Origin: Oscillospiraceae bacterium
GTDB taxonomy: Bacteria > Bacillota > Clostridia > Oscillospirales > Acutalibacteraceae
Length of the DNA stretch: 50,278 nt
Assembly: GCA_022508785.1 (NCBI GenBank)
Contig: JAFLUN010000004.1
Coordinates: 4,034 to 54,311 of the forward strand
Direction of reading: 5' to 3'
In this document: positions 16,588-25,742 of the stretch, one piece after another
Layout: every line of letters begins with the position of its first letter
How positions within the stretch are numbered: position 1 is the stretch's first letter
The notes under the pieces: model-generated
Seen by the model: only the letters and a program-made list of their open reading frames with translations
Databases searched by the model: none
Told to the model about the DNA's origin: nothing
Program-made: the position numbers and the translations under genes

Positions 16588-18960
16588 TTATTTAATTTCG
16601 GCTATGGTAACTCCTTCCTCGCCTTCGCCGAATGTGCCTACACGGAACGTGCGGATATTCGGATGCTTGCGAAGATAAACGTGAATACCTTTTCTCAAAG
16701 CCCCTGTGCCCTTGCCGTGAATAATCGTTATTTCATTAAGTCCGCTGCGTAGCACTGAATCAATGAACATATCAAGGTCCATCATTGCTTCTTCAACGGT
16801 TTTTCCTCTTAAATCCACAGAGGAAGCGGCGCTTGCATTCATTTTCGAAGAGCCGACACTGCGAACAGAGCTTTTCTGTTTCGCCGTCTGTTTCTTTTCA
16901 CCAAGTAAGCGAATATCGTCAATTTCGGCTTTCAGCTTCATAAAACCCGACTGAACAAAAACCGTATTTTTGTTACTGTCAATTGAGATTACCTCGCCCT
17001 CGTTGCCCAGAGACTGAATTTTTACTCTGTCGCCGATTTTAAGGGGTCTGGGCAAAACATACTCGCCGTCATCATTGAGGGAATCGGAAAAATCGTCGAT
17101 TTTATCCATTTGTTCCCGCATTGCTCTTTTGGCTTTTCTTGCAATTTCGTCAAGATTTTTTTGTTTTGCCTGCTCTTTTTTTAGCTGTTCGATTTCAAGA
17201 AGCAAGGAATTGCCTGCACGCTTTGCATTTTCAACAATTCTCTCAGCTTCGTATTTTGCACGCTCTATTTCTTTTGTGCTTTTTTCTTCACTTTCAGAGA
17301 GCATTTTAAGAGCCTTTTGTTTTTCTTTCTCAATCTTTTCTTTTTCGCTTTCAAGAGCCTGTTTTTCATCTTCAAGCTGTTTTCTTGCGGTTTCAAGAGA
17401 GTCAACGGCATTTTCAAATTTTGTATCCTCTTCTGAAATAAGAGTTTTTGCAAAGTCGATTATTTCACCGTCAATGCCGAGCCTTAGCGCAATAGCAAGG
17501 GCGTTTGAGCGCCCCGGCATACCGATTAAAAGCCTGTAAGTAGGTTTTAAGGAGTTTACGTCAAATTCACAGCAGCCGTTCTCTACTCTATCTGTCTTAA
17601 GTGCATATTCCTTAAGCTCCGAATAGTGAGTTGTAGAGGCTATTTTAGACCCTTTTTTGCGGAGATTTTCGAGTATTGACACGGCCAGTGCCGCACCCTC
17701 AACCGGGTCTGTTCCGGCTCCTAACTCGTCTATTAAAACAAGGCTTTCATCATCGGCAATATTCAAAATGTTTACAATATTGGTCATATGAGATGAAAAG
17801 GTTGAAAGAGACTGCTCTATGCTCTGCTCGTCGCCAATATCGGCTAAAATATTTTTAAAAGCAGAAATTTTGCTGTTATCGGATACGGGAAGCATAAAGC
17901 CGCATTCCGCCATAGCGGTTAAAAGACCGATAGTCTTAATTGAAACGGTTTTACCGCCCGTATTAGCGCCCGTTATTACAAGGGAATCAAAATCACTGCC
18001 CAAACTTATGTCAACGGGAACGACCTTTTTAGGGTCAATTAACGGATGCCTTGCTTTTTTTAGATAGATTTCTCCGTCTGCATTGAGAATCGGTCTGCTC
18101 GCTTTCATTTTATAAGCTAAGTGCGCTTTAGCAAAAATTATATCAAGAGCTGTGGCGGAATCAAAACTAATTTTGATTGTATCCTGAAATTCGCCCGTCA
18201 TAACGGAAAGCTCGGACAAAATTCTTTCAATTTCGTCCTTTTCCTTGCTTTGAAGAACCTTTATTTCGTTGTTCGCATCAACTACCGCTTGCGGTTCGAT
18301 AAAAACTGTAGCGCCGCTTCCCGAGGTATCGTGAACCATACCCGAAACCTCGCCGCGATGTTCGTTTTTCACGGGGACAACAAATCTGCCGTTACGCTGA
18401 GTTACAATACTGTCACGCAGAAATTTTGAATAGTGGCTTGAGTGAATCATTGAATCGAGCTGTTCACGGATTTTATTTTCCAAATGGCGCATTTTGCGGC
18501 GGATTTCTTTAAGGTCGGCAGAGGCATTGTCACTGATTTCCGTCTCTGACAAAACAGCGTTTGTAATTCTGTCTTCCAAATATTTATTCGGATACAGGGA
18601 ATTGAATAAATCGTCAAGAACGGTCTCCATTCCTGCGCATTTTTCGTGCCAAACGGTGATTTCCCTGACCGTTTTAATTGTCTGTGCCACCTTTAAAAGC
18701 TCGCCTGCCGAAAGAGTAGCGCCTGCCGCAGCTCTTGTTACGGCATTGTTTACGTTTTGAAGCCCCGAAAAGCCGGGAGCTCCGAATTTTGCAATAAATA
18801 TGTAAGCGGCTTCCGTTTCGTCAAGCAGTCTTTGCACCTCAAAAAAATCGCTTTGGGGAGTAATTGCCAAAGCAATTTCCTTAGCGTCGGCACTTCTTGC
18901 GGTGTCGCTTAGCATTTGCAGAATTTTATCTAATTCCAAAGATAAAAAATGTCTGTTCAT
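16588..18960 (-). CDS. mutS2: MutS2 family ATPase/endonuclease with Smr domain
   Basis: The 790-residue protein has a MutS-like lever/ATPase core with P-loop ITGANTGGKTVSIKT, DELGAGTDPVEGAALA (Walker B) and STTHYSELKEYA. A long coiled coil follows (about 510-630), then a C-terminal Smr domain (SVDLRGKTVEEAMMDLD, ITIIHGKGTGALRKGI). It lacks the mismatch-recognition domain of MutS. Members suppress recombination, and in Bacillus the protein acts on stalled or collided ribosomes. Its start overlaps recO by 4 bases. Confidence 0.96.
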   Translation of the reverse strand: MNRHFLSLELDKILQMLSDTARSADAKEIALAITPQSDFFEVQRLLDETEAAYIFIAKFGAPGFSGLQNVNNAVTRAAAGATLSAGELLKVAQTIKTVREITVWHEKCAGMETVLDDLFNSLYPNKYLEDRITNAVLSETEISDNASADLKEIRRKMRHLENKIREQLDSMIHSSHYSKFLRDSIVTQRNGRFVVPVKNEHRGEVSGMVHDTSGSGATVFIEPQAVVDANNEIKVLQSKEKDEIERILSELSVMTGEFQDTIKISFDSATALDIIFAKAHLAYKMKASRPILNADGEIYLKKARHPLIDPKKVVPVDISLGSDFDSLVITGANTGGKTVSIKTIGLLTAMAECGFMLPVSDNSKISAFKNILADIGDEQSIEQSLSTFSSHMTNIVNILNIADDESLVLIDELGAGTDPVEGAALAVSILENLRKKGSKIASTTHYSELKEYALKTDRVENGCCEFDVNSLKPTYRLLIGMPGRSNALAIALRLGIDGEIIDFAKTLISEEDTKFENAVDSLETARKQLEDEKQALESEKEKIEKEKQKALKMLSESEEKSTKEIERAKYEAERIVENAKRAGNSLLLEIEQLKKEQAKQKNLDEIARKAKRAMREQMDKIDDFSDSLNDDGEYVLPRPLKIGDRVKIQSLGNEGEVISIDSNKNTVFVQSGFMKLKAEIDDIRLLGEKKQTAKQKSSVRSVGSSKMNASAASSVDLRGKTVEEAMMDLDMFIDSVLRSGLNEITIIHGKGTGALRKGIHVYLRKHPNIRTFRVGTFGEGEEGVTIAEIK

Positions 18961-19697
18961 TGTTTTATTTCCTTATAAAAATCAAGTGTGTTAAAGTTTC
19001 TTTGAAGTCTTGAAAGTATGTATCTTTCCGTAATAAAGCTAAGGTCCGCGAGGGCTTCGTCCGTCATTGAAAAATTATAAATTTTCTCAAAATCGGAAAA
19101 AGCAATGTGCCTCATAGCCCTGATAAGCCCTATTTCAAGGGGCAATAAAACATTTGCGGATACGCAGTTTTCACAGTAAAGGAGCCCTTGTTCCACATCA
19201 AAATACATTGTATTCGTTTCGTATTCACCGCATCTGTGGCAGGCTATTAAATTGGGCATATAGCCTGCAATGCACATAAGGCGAAGCTCTGTTATAGATT
19301 TTATCTGCTCGGGCGCTCTCCCGCCCTTTGCGAGAAAATGAAGGGAATTGAGCATTAAGCGCAAATATTCTTCGCTTTGCTCCCCCTCCTGAACTAAAGT
19401 CAAGCACAGCTCGGAAAAATACTGTGCGAGGGAAAGCTTTTCAATATCCGTTCCGAGCCTGAAAAAGGTTTCAATAGGCTCTGCCTCATCAATAACATAA
19501 GCGTCGCCCGACTGATGCATTGAAATTTTGGAATAACAGAACATAGCAGTTGCGTTGTTCTTCTTGTTTTTAAAGTTCTTAGCCCCGTGAACAAACGCGC
19601 GGACAAGCCCCATATGTTTAGTTAAAACATAAACCAGCTTGTCTTTTTCACGAATATTCTGTTCTTTGAGGATCAATCCCTCTGTATTCGTCCTCAT
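18957..19697 (-). CDS. recO: DNA repair protein RecO
   Basis: The 246-residue protein has the N-terminal OB fold (TEGLILKEQNIREKDKLVYVLTKHMG) and a four-cysteine zinc site (CHRCGEYETNT...LLYCENC). RecO loads RecA on SSB-coated DNA and anneals strands. It overlaps mutS2 by 4 bases and the small yqzL gene by 50 bases in a different frame. The era-yqzL-recO order is the Firmicutes standard. Confidence 0.94.
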   Translation of the reverse strand: MRTNTEGLILKEQNIREKDKLVYVLTKHMGLVRAFVHGAKNFKNKKNNATAMFCYSKISMHQSGDAYVIDEAEPIETFFRLGTDIEKLSLAQYFSELCLTLVQEGEQSEEYLRLMLNSLHFLAKGGRAPEQIKSITELRLMCIAGYMPNLIACHRCGEYETNTMYFDVEQGLLYCENCVSANVLLPLEIGLIRAMRHIAFSDFEKIYNFSMTDEALADLSFITERYILSRLQRNFNTLDFYKEIKQ

Positions 19698-19812
19698 CCT
19701 TTATATCCCCAAAATTACTTTTTGTTTTATTCTGAAGCGATTTGCGGTAAACAAGGTAATCCTCAACCTTGCCCGTCTCGGCAAATTTGCTCCAAATTGC
19801 CATATTGTCCAT
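19648..19812 (-). CDS. yqzL: Small YqzL-like protein, overlapping recO
   Basis: This 54-codon gene is missing from the ORF track because of its size. It reads MDNMAIWSKFAETGKVED, continues YLVYRKSLQNK, and ends at TGA at 19648. The WxxFxxTGxVxxYLxY pattern matches what I recall of Bacillus YqzL, which sits between era and recO. The ATG at 19812 follows GGGTG; a second ATG lies three codons later. Its last 50 bases overlap the start of recO in another frame, so the two are probably translationally coupled. Function is unknown. Confidence 0.75.
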   Translation of the reverse strand: MDNMAIWSKFAETGKVEDYLVYRKSLQNKTKSNFGDIKDEDEYRGIDPQRTEYS

Positions 19813-19872
19813 ATAAATCACCCGAAATTATTTTTAACAGACGGGCAAAAAATATATATGGAAAAATCTACA

Positions 19873-20766
19873 TCAGTCCAGACCGAAATTGTGAATTAAA
19901 CCCTCGCGGTTGCGCCAGCCCTCTTTGACCTTTACCCAGCATTTAAGGTTAATTTTGCAGTCGAAAAATCTTTCCATATCCTGGCGTGCATAGGTTGAAA
20001 TCTTTTTAAGCATTGCGCCGTTTTTACCTATAATTATGCCCTTATGGCTTTCTCTTTCGCAGTAAATCAGCGCCTCAATATCCATAATCCCGTTATCACG
20101 CTCGTGCATTTTTTCAATGCTCACGGCTGTTCCGTGGGGGATTTCCTTATCGAGAAGCCTTAACATTTTTTCACGGATTATCTCCCCTGCCAAAACCCTT
20201 TCGGGCTGGTCTGTAAGAGTGTCATCAGGGAAGAAATGCTCGGATTCAAACGAAAGTGCCTTGAGCTCGTCCAGCAAAATATTAAGACCGTTTCCGTCCT
20301 GAGCCGAAACGGGAACAACAGCTTTAAAGTCATAGAGAGAACTGAGCTCAGCTATTCTGCCCATAAGCTGTTCTTTATCACGGACAGTATCAATTTTATT
20401 TATGGCAAGAACGGCAGGGTGATTGCCCTTCTTCATTTTTTCTATAAGCGCTAACTCCGCCTCGGTAAGCCTTCCGTCAGGCTCAACAACCAAAAGGCAG
20501 GCGTCAACGCCGTCAAGACTGTCGCTGACTGCCTTTACCATTTTTTCACCCAGCTTTGTCCTCGGTTTATGGTAACCCGGGGTATCTGTAAACACAAGCT
20601 GAATATTGTCGTCCGTTGTGAGCACGCCCATTATTCTTGTCCGCGTTGTCTGCGGTTTTGAGGACACTATTGCAATTTTCTGCCCTAAAAGGCGGTTAAG
20701 TATTGAAGATTTACCGACATTTGCCTTACCGATAATTGCTATAAATGCAGTTTTTGATGTGTTCAT
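19873..20766 (-). CDS. era: GTPase Era
   Basis: The 297-residue protein has G1 GKANVGKSS, G3 DTPGYHKPRTK, G4 NKID and G5 VSAQDGNG, followed by a C-terminal KH domain (about 200-290) with IIIGKNGAMLKKI. Era binds the 3' end of 16S rRNA during 30S maturation. The ATG follows AAAAGGAG and overlaps the dgkA stop by 4 bases. ybeY, another 16S maturation gene, is close by. Confidence 0.97.
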   Translation of the reverse strand: MNTSKTAFIAIIGKANVGKSSILNRLLGQKIAIVSSKPQTTRTRIMGVLTTDDNIQLVFTDTPGYHKPRTKLGEKMVKAVSDSLDGVDACLLVVEPDGRLTEAELALIEKMKKGNHPAVLAINKIDTVRDKEQLMGRIAELSSLYDFKAVVPVSAQDGNGLNILLDELKALSFESEHFFPDDTLTDQPERVLAGEIIREKMLRLLDKEIPHGTAVSIEKMHERDNGIMDIEALIYCERESHKGIIIGKNGAMLKKISTYARQDMERFFDCKINLKCWVKVKEGWRNREGLIHNFGLD

Positions 20767-21245
20767 TTTTTCTCCTTTTTTCCGAAGCCGAAAAGAATGA
20801 AAAGTACCGCCGCAGCCAAGGAAAGTACAAATAAAATCAAAGCAAAAATATGAGTTGCAAAGTAATTATATAAAAGTTTAAAGGCCGTGGGCTGATACAT
20901 TATTGCTATTCCGCAGGCAACTGCCGCAATTGCAAAAGCCAAAACCGCTCCTGCCGCCGTGTCCTTTGCTATTTTTCCGAGTTTTGTATGCGTTTCCCCG
21001 TGCAAATCGACTGCCGCTTCTATGGCGGTATTTATCAGCTCGCTGCCGATTACAAGACCGTTTGCAATGAAAATTATCGCAAACTGAGTTCTCGATATTT
21101 CAAAAAAATCAAATGCTAAAAGGAAGAAATACATATATGCCATGCAAATGAAATGCACTCGCATATTGCACTCGGTTTTAAGGGCCGTAAATATGCCCTC
21201 AAAGGCATAGCCGAAACCTCTTATAAGCTTTTTCAGTTCCCGCAT
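20763..21245 (-). CDS. dgkA: Diacylglycerol/undecaprenol kinase family membrane protein
   Basis: The 160-residue protein has the DgkA/UdpK core: GFGYAFEGIFTALKTECNMRVHF, membrane helices, and the catalytic ELINTAIEAAVDL motif. Firmicutes members phosphorylate undecaprenol for recycling the cell-wall lipid carrier. An extra C-terminal hydrophobic helix (about 130-153) makes it longer than the usual ~125 residues. It follows the 280-bp repeat element by 14 bases and has GGAG before the ATG. Confidence 0.88.
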   Translation of the reverse strand: MRELKKLIRGFGYAFEGIFTALKTECNMRVHFICMAYMYFFLLAFDFFEISRTQFAIIFIANGLVIGSELINTAIEAAVDLHGETHTKLGKIAKDTAAGAVLAFAIAAVACGIAIMYQPTAFKLLYNYFATHIFALILFVLSLAAAVLFILFGFGKKEKK

Positions 21246-21259
21246 AATCTACTCCAGCT

Positions 21260-21539
21260 TAGGGTTGAGAGAGTTGAACCCGAGTCGGTTTTTGCAGGAA
21301 TATTTCCGCCGATACTGCGTTAAATGCCTCGACAATACGTCAGTATTACCTTCGGCATTTGCCTTGCCTCGGCAAAAATCTTCTCCTCAAAAACTGCAAA
21401 GCACCTCTCAACGAGAAATTTTTAGATGATTTTTGTTTTTTATGATGCAGATGGGCTGACGCCCATCAAAGAAATAAAGGGCAAAAAGCGCTAAAAAGGG
21501 CCGTTGAGAGGCGGCTCGTGTTCAGCTCTCTCAACCCTA
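21260..21539. repeat. 280-bp inverted-repeat element (MITE-like) between ybeY and dgkA
   Basis: The ends read TAGGGTTGAGAGAGTTGAAC and the inverse of GTTCAGCTCTCTCAACCCTA: 19 of 20 pairs match, and the similarity continues through CGAG. A second inverted pair, CCTCTCAACG (21404-21413) and CGTTGAGAGG (21502-21511), lies inside. Perfect small hairpins GATGGGC-TGAC-GCCCATC and AATAC-GTCA-GTATT add structure. No reading frame of note is present. The ybeY TAG stop is the first triplet of the element on the minus strand. I saw no second copy in this window. Confidence 0.7.
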
Positions 21540-22040
21540 CTCGTCAATATAATAACTGCCGTTGCGCTTAAGGCCCATTTGAGTTAAAGACTCTTCTTCC
21601 TTTTCACGCATACGAACGGCCTCAAGTCCGCCGTTTTCATGGTCATAGCCTAACAAATGAAGAAGTGAATGTACCGTTAAATACCCGATTTCACGCTGAA
21701 GCGAATGACCGTATTTTTCAGCCTGCATATACGCGTGTTCTATGGAAATTACAATATCCCCCAGCATTTTGGCGCCCGTATCGTAATTTATGTCGTAAAC
21801 TCCGTTTTCGCCCAAAGGAAATGAGAGCACGTCCGTGCTTCTGTCAACGTTTCTGTACTGCTTATTTAACCCGTGGATTTTCTCATCGTCAACAATAGTC
21901 ACGCTGATTTCGGCATCCCCCGAAAAATTCTCGTTAGTAAGTACCGCATTGCAGGAGCGGCGAATAAGCATTCTCACCCCCGTGGGAACTTTCATAACGT
22001 TTTGGTCGTTTGTAATTATAACTTTAATTTTTCCGTTCAT
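21537..22040 (-). CDS. ybeY: Endoribonuclease YbeY
   Basis: The 167-residue metal-dependent RNase takes part in 16S rRNA 3' end maturation and quality control. The zinc motif reads TVHSLLHLLGYDHENGG; the three histidines are present, with Ser where Gly is usual. STDVLSFPLGE and LGDIVISIEHA are also typical. It overlaps phoH by 4 bases. Its TAG stop lies at the very edge of the inverted-repeat element, so the natural C-terminus may have been set by that element. Confidence 0.95.
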   Translation of the reverse strand: MNGKIKVIITNDQNVMKVPTGVRMLIRRSCNAVLTNENFSGDAEISVTIVDDEKIHGLNKQYRNVDRSTDVLSFPLGENGVYDINYDTGAKMLGDIVISIEHAYMQAEKYGHSLQREIGYLTVHSLLHLLGYDHENGGLEAVRMREKEEESLTQMGLKRNGSYYIDE

Positions 22041-22999
22041 TTCTTCTTTCTCTCTTCCTGTTTTTCGTAGGCTTTAATAATATCCTGAACCAATTTATGA
22101 CGGACAACGTCTTTTTCCGTAAAAATATTTATTGCAATATCGTCAACATTTTTAAGAATTTTCATTGCATCCACAAGCCCTGACTTTTTGCCGTCGGGAA
22201 GGTCAATTTGAGTAACGTCACCCGTTACGACGATTTTTGAGCCGAAGCCAAGACGGGTTAAGAACATTTTCATCTGCTCTCTTGTGGTATTCTGAGCCTC
22301 GTCAAGAATAATAAAAGAATCGTCCAGGGTTCTTCCTCGCATATAAGCCAGGGGTGCTACCTCAATACTGCCGCGCTCCTGATATTTTTGAAAGCTTTCA
22401 GCGCCGAGCATATCAAAAAGTGCATCGTAAAGGGGGCGAAGATACGGGTCAACCTTCTGCTGAAGGTCACCGGGCAAAAAGCCTAATTTTTCGCCTGCTT
22501 CAACTGCAGGGCGGGTAAGGATTATTCTGTTAACCTCTTTAGCTCGAAATGCCTTTACCGCCATTGCAACTGCAAGGTAAGTTTTACCCGTGCCGGCAGG
22601 GCCTGCGCCGAGAGTTATTGTATTATTGCGGATAGAATCAACGTATTTCTTTTGACCGAGTGTTTTGGGCTTTACTGGTTTGCCCTTGCTTGTAATGCAA
22701 ATGCAGTCCCCCGAAAGTGTTGTAAGCTTGTCCTCGTCACCGTCGTCCGCAAGGCTTATGACATAACGCACATTTTGCTCAGACAAAGCTTCGCCCTTGT
22801 TAATAAGAAGCAAAAGACCGTTAATAGCCCTTACGGCTTTTGAAACGGGCTCAGCCTCACCCGTAATTTTAATTTCAGAGCCTCGGCTTACGACTTTAAC
22901 TCCGTAATGGGATTCAATAAGTTTAATATTTTCATCAAAATTCCCAAAAAGGCTTACTGCCTGCTCCATTCTGTCAACGCTGATTATTTGCTCGTGCAT
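22037..22999 (-). CDS. phoH: PhoH-like ATPase
   Basis: The protein has an N-terminal KH-like part (MHEQIISVDRMEQAVSLFGNFDENIKLIE) and a PhoH ATPase domain with Walker A GPAGTGKTYLAVAM and Walker B SFIILDEAQNTT. PhoH proteins are linked to RNA metabolism and are often next to ybeY. The track starts at 23068, but the ATG at 22999 follows AGGTGG and gives 320 residues, as usual for the family. Confidence 0.94.
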   Translation of the reverse strand: MHEQIISVDRMEQAVSLFGNFDENIKLIESHYGVKVVSRGSEIKITGEAEPVSKAVRAINGLLLLINKGEALSEQNVRYVISLADDGDEDKLTTLSGDCICITSKGKPVKPKTLGQKKYVDSIRNNTITLGAGPAGTGKTYLAVAMAVKAFRAKEVNRIILTRPAVEAGEKLGFLPGDLQQKVDPYLRPLYDALFDMLGAESFQKYQERGSIEVAPLAYMRGRTLDDSFIILDEAQNTTREQMKMFLTRLGFGSKIVVTGDVTQIDLPDGKKSGLVDAMKILKNVDDIAINIFTEKDVVRHKLVQDIIKAYEKQEERKKK

Positions 23000-23102
23000 T
23001 TGTCCCACCTGTCTTTTCATTTCATTGATTTTAATAGATTTTGCAAAATTTCGAAGAATAAAACACAATCAATATATACTTGTATCTATTCTATCATATT
23101 TT

Positions 23103-24278
23103 TTACTCTTTGTCTTTAGTTTTTTCAGTATAAATTTCTTTTAATTCTGCTATATTTTTCTCGCAAGTTGAATAAACTGTGCAGGAATAATCGGTTTCGT
23201 TCTCGGTTACCGTGATTTTACTCTCCTTTACCTCGGCATTATCTGTCAATTTGTATATATGCTCAGCGCATTTAAAAAGGCAAATCAATTTCTGCATATC
23301 GCTCGGCGCATCAGTTTCATCAGAGAACGTATATCCCGTCGTTTTTATAAGACCTACGGGCAAAACCGCATCTCCGCTTTGAAGGTATGACACACTGCTG
23401 TTCACAATATCGCCGTCGAAGCTTAGCCCTAACGGAACACGCACTCCGAAAAAGAAAATTTCAGAACGCTTTTTCTGCGAATTTTCAGAATAAACAGTAA
23501 GATTTTGCGTTGAAATATTAAAATTATCCTGAGTTTTGGCGCGGACATAACCGTCAGCGTGCAAAAGCTCCTCGGTTCCGTCGCGGTGAACCACTATTCC
23601 GCTGATAAGCAAATCCCCTTTTCTTACGGCAGAACCGACCTTTACCTCTTCGGTTCCGCGCAAAACATCAGATGATAAGATTAACCCGTCCTCGCTTGCG
23701 ATAACGTTTGTCGGAACGGAAGCGTCATAAAGCTCGGGAATTTTTCTTTTTTCTCTGACCTCAATGCACAGTACACTGCCTTTTTTGTTGACGGTTGCCC
23801 AAGAAATATCGGGAACTTTTTCAAGAACGCTTTCCGTAATTTCACTAAGGTCAAGGTCGGATATTTTCGCACCCGTTTTAACGCCGTATTCCTCAAACAC
23901 GGAAAGAATTGTTTCGTCTTCAATTTCGGTATTTCCTACTATTTCAATTCGCCACGCAAACTGTGAAAGCGTTATTAAAATCAGCAGAAACGCTATAGCG
24001 CCAAAGCTAAGTCCCGAACGCATTTTATTTTGAGTGATTATAAAACGAACACCCGTCTTTTTTAAAATTCTCGTTTTCATTCCCGAATTTTTTGAGGCTT
24101 TTCTTATCCTTTTATATCCGCTCACGGTAGTGCTTGCCGTTATTTCGCCGTTTTTATTTTCAATATTCCACAACTGTATATTCTCATTTTCGCAAAGATT
24201 TATAAAACGCTCGCAAAATCCGCCGCTGGCTTTAAAGGTTACAAAGCCTATTATGTATCTTAAAATTTTAATTATCAT
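23103..24278 (-). CDS. yqfD: Sporulation protein YqfD
   Basis: The 391-residue protein starts MIIKILRYIIGFVTFKASGGFCERFINLC, as YqfD does. It has one membrane helix (about 88-110) and a long outer region with ISWATVNKKGSVLCIEVREK, typical of the family. YqfD is made in the mother cell of sporulating Firmicutes and is needed for spore development by an unclear mechanism. It lies directly after yqfC, and the ATG follows AGGTGA. Confidence 0.9.
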   Translation of the reverse strand: MIIKILRYIIGFVTFKASGGFCERFINLCENENIQLWNIENKNGEITASTTVSGYKRIRKASKNSGMKTRILKKTGVRFIITQNKMRSGLSFGAIAFLLILITLSQFAWRIEIVGNTEIEDETILSVFEEYGVKTGAKISDLDLSEITESVLEKVPDISWATVNKKGSVLCIEVREKRKIPELYDASVPTNVIASEDGLILSSDVLRGTEEVKVGSAVRKGDLLISGIVVHRDGTEELLHADGYVRAKTQDNFNISTQNLTVYSENSQKKRSEIFFFGVRVPLGLSFDGDIVNSSVSYLQSGDAVLPVGLIKTTGYTFSDETDAPSDMQKLICLFKCAEHIYKLTDNAEVKESKITVTENETDYSCTVYSTCEKNIAELKEIYTEKTKDKE

Positions 24279-24289
24279 ATTTTCACCTA

Positions 24290-24550
24290 TTATCCAAAAG
24301 AAATATCCGAAAACTCACCGCAAATAACGGCAAAATCTTCGCCGTAATTTTTGATAATAAGATTATTTCCGCAAAAGCATACATTTAAGTTGCCCATACT
24401 AAAGGTTAGCTTGCCGTCATCGTATTCTTTTATTTTACGGCACCCTTCCAAAATCGCCTCACGGTTGCCCGTTACCGTGAGCTGCGGGGAGAATCCCAAA
24501 TTATCCGTCGGCGTGATTTTTTTCTTACTGTGTTTACTTTTATTTCTCAA
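24290..24550 (-). CDS. yqfC: YabP/YqfC-family sporulation protein
   Basis: The 86-residue protein has the YabP/YqfC core: LTVTGNREAILEGCRKIKEYDDGKLTFSMGNLNVCFCGNN. Members are sigma-E-dependent in Bacillus. The start codon is TTG, with GAGGTG 6 bases upstream. It is the first gene of the yqfC-yqfD-phoH-ybeY run and is divergent from ylbJ across a 72-base gap. I could not find a convincing sigma-E promoter in that gap. Confidence 0.88.
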   Translation of the reverse strand: MRNKSKHSKKKITPTDNLGFSPQLTVTGNREAILEGCRKIKEYDDGKLTFSMGNLNVCFCGNNLIIKNYGEDFAVICGEFSDISFG

Positions 24551-24622
24551 AAAATCACCTCATTTTTTTAGAATCATTCATCACTCCACCTACTTTTAAA
24601 TATATTATATCGGGTGTGAATT

Positions 24623-25672
24623 ATGATAATTATAAAACCGAAACTTAACATTATTTTATTTACAACGGTGATTTTTTTAGGAGTTGCTTTTTTCGCTTTT
24701 CCCGAAACCACATTGGACGGCGCAAAAAATGGCGTTAATATTTGCTTAAACTCTCTTATTCCCTCTCTTTTTCCCTTTATGGCGCTTTCAACCTTCATTA
24801 TGCGGACTGATGCGTTTTATCTACCCTGCAAGGTATTTGGAAAAGCCACCAAATTTCTGTTTCTTTTGCCTGAAAGTGCAGGTTCGATTATTTTTATGTC
24901 CCTTATCGGCGGATACCCCGTAGGTGCAAAGCTGACTGCCGACGCATTACAGCGTGGGGATATAACCGAAAACGAAGCAAAAAGGCTTTGCATTTTTTGT
25001 ATGAATGCAGGCCCTGCATTTACTCTTTCTGTGCTGGGCGTTAATATTTACGGCAGCGCTGAAATAGGACTTGTAATTTTCATTTCCCTGTGCATATCGT
25101 CTGTGATTATCGGCGTGCTCACAAGATTTTTATCTAACGGCGAAACAAGGGCGCCGATTTGTAAAAGCAAAAAAGTCTTTTCCACAGACGATATTACTTT
25201 TTCGGTTTGGGATGCTTTTGAAGCCACAATGAGAATTTGCGCTTGGGTAATACTTTTTTCCGCTTATACCGCCTGTATTGTAATAAAGGCAGGCAGAGCA
25301 GGCGAATTTATAAGCTCAATTGCAGAGGTCACATCAGGAGCGGTAACCGTTGCGCAGAATTACCCTATCCCCGTGGTTACGGCGCTTTGCGGCTTCGGCG
25401 GAATTTGCGTTCACTGTCAAGTATTGAAATATTTAAAAACCTGCACTTTGCAATATAAACTGTTTTTTGTAGGCAGAATACTGAATGCCGCTCTTTCTGC
25501 CTCAATATGCCACTTAATTTTATATTATTTTCCCATTGAGCAAAACGTGTCATACACGTTTTCAACTGCCAGAGTTTCCGTAACGTCAGTATCCGTTCCG
25601 ACGGTTATAACCTTTATTTTTATGTGCATTTCCATGATTTTAAATGTTGAAAGAAAGAGAAAGATATGTTAA
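24623..25672 (+). CDS. ylbJ: Sporulation integral membrane protein YlbJ
   Basis: The 349-residue polytopic protein (about eight hydrophobic segments) has the nucleoside-recognition-like GGYPVGAKLTADALQRGDITENEAKRL motif and SLIPSLFPFMALSTFI, both recalled from YlbJ. In Bacillus it is a sigma-E-regulated membrane protein required for spore cortex formation. Its position divergent from yqfC supports a shared sporulation role. The ATG follows GGGTGTG. Confidence 0.87.
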   Translation: MIIIKPKLNIILFTTVIFLGVAFFAFPETTLDGAKNGVNICLNSLIPSLFPFMALSTFIMRTDAFYLPCKVFGKATKFLFLLPESAGSIIFMSLIGGYPVGAKLTADALQRGDITENEAKRLCIFCMNAGPAFTLSVLGVNIYGSAEIGLVIFISLCISSVIIGVLTRFLSNGETRAPICKSKKVFSTDDITFSVWDAFEATMRICAWVILFSAYTACIVIKAGRAGEFISSIAEVTSGAVTVAQNYPIPVVTALCGFGGICVHCQVLKYLKTCTLQYKLFFVGRILNAALSASICHLILYYFPIEQNVSYTFSTARVSVTSVSVPTVITFIFMCISMILNVERKRKIC

Positions 25673-25742
25673 AATTATAATGATACGGAAACGCATTGAA
25701 AGGAACAGTACTTTGATAATCAAGTATTGAACAGCGAATAAA

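Noticed and set aside
17075-17539. 154-codon plus-strand ORF inside mutS2
   Set aside because: It is antisense to the coiled coil of MutS2 and is Ser/Phe-rich as expected of a reverse-complement frame.
24551-24622. Sigma-E-type promoters for yqfC and ylbJ
   Set aside because: Elements loosely resembling the -35 and -10 can be picked on both strands, but spacing and bases are too poor to call.
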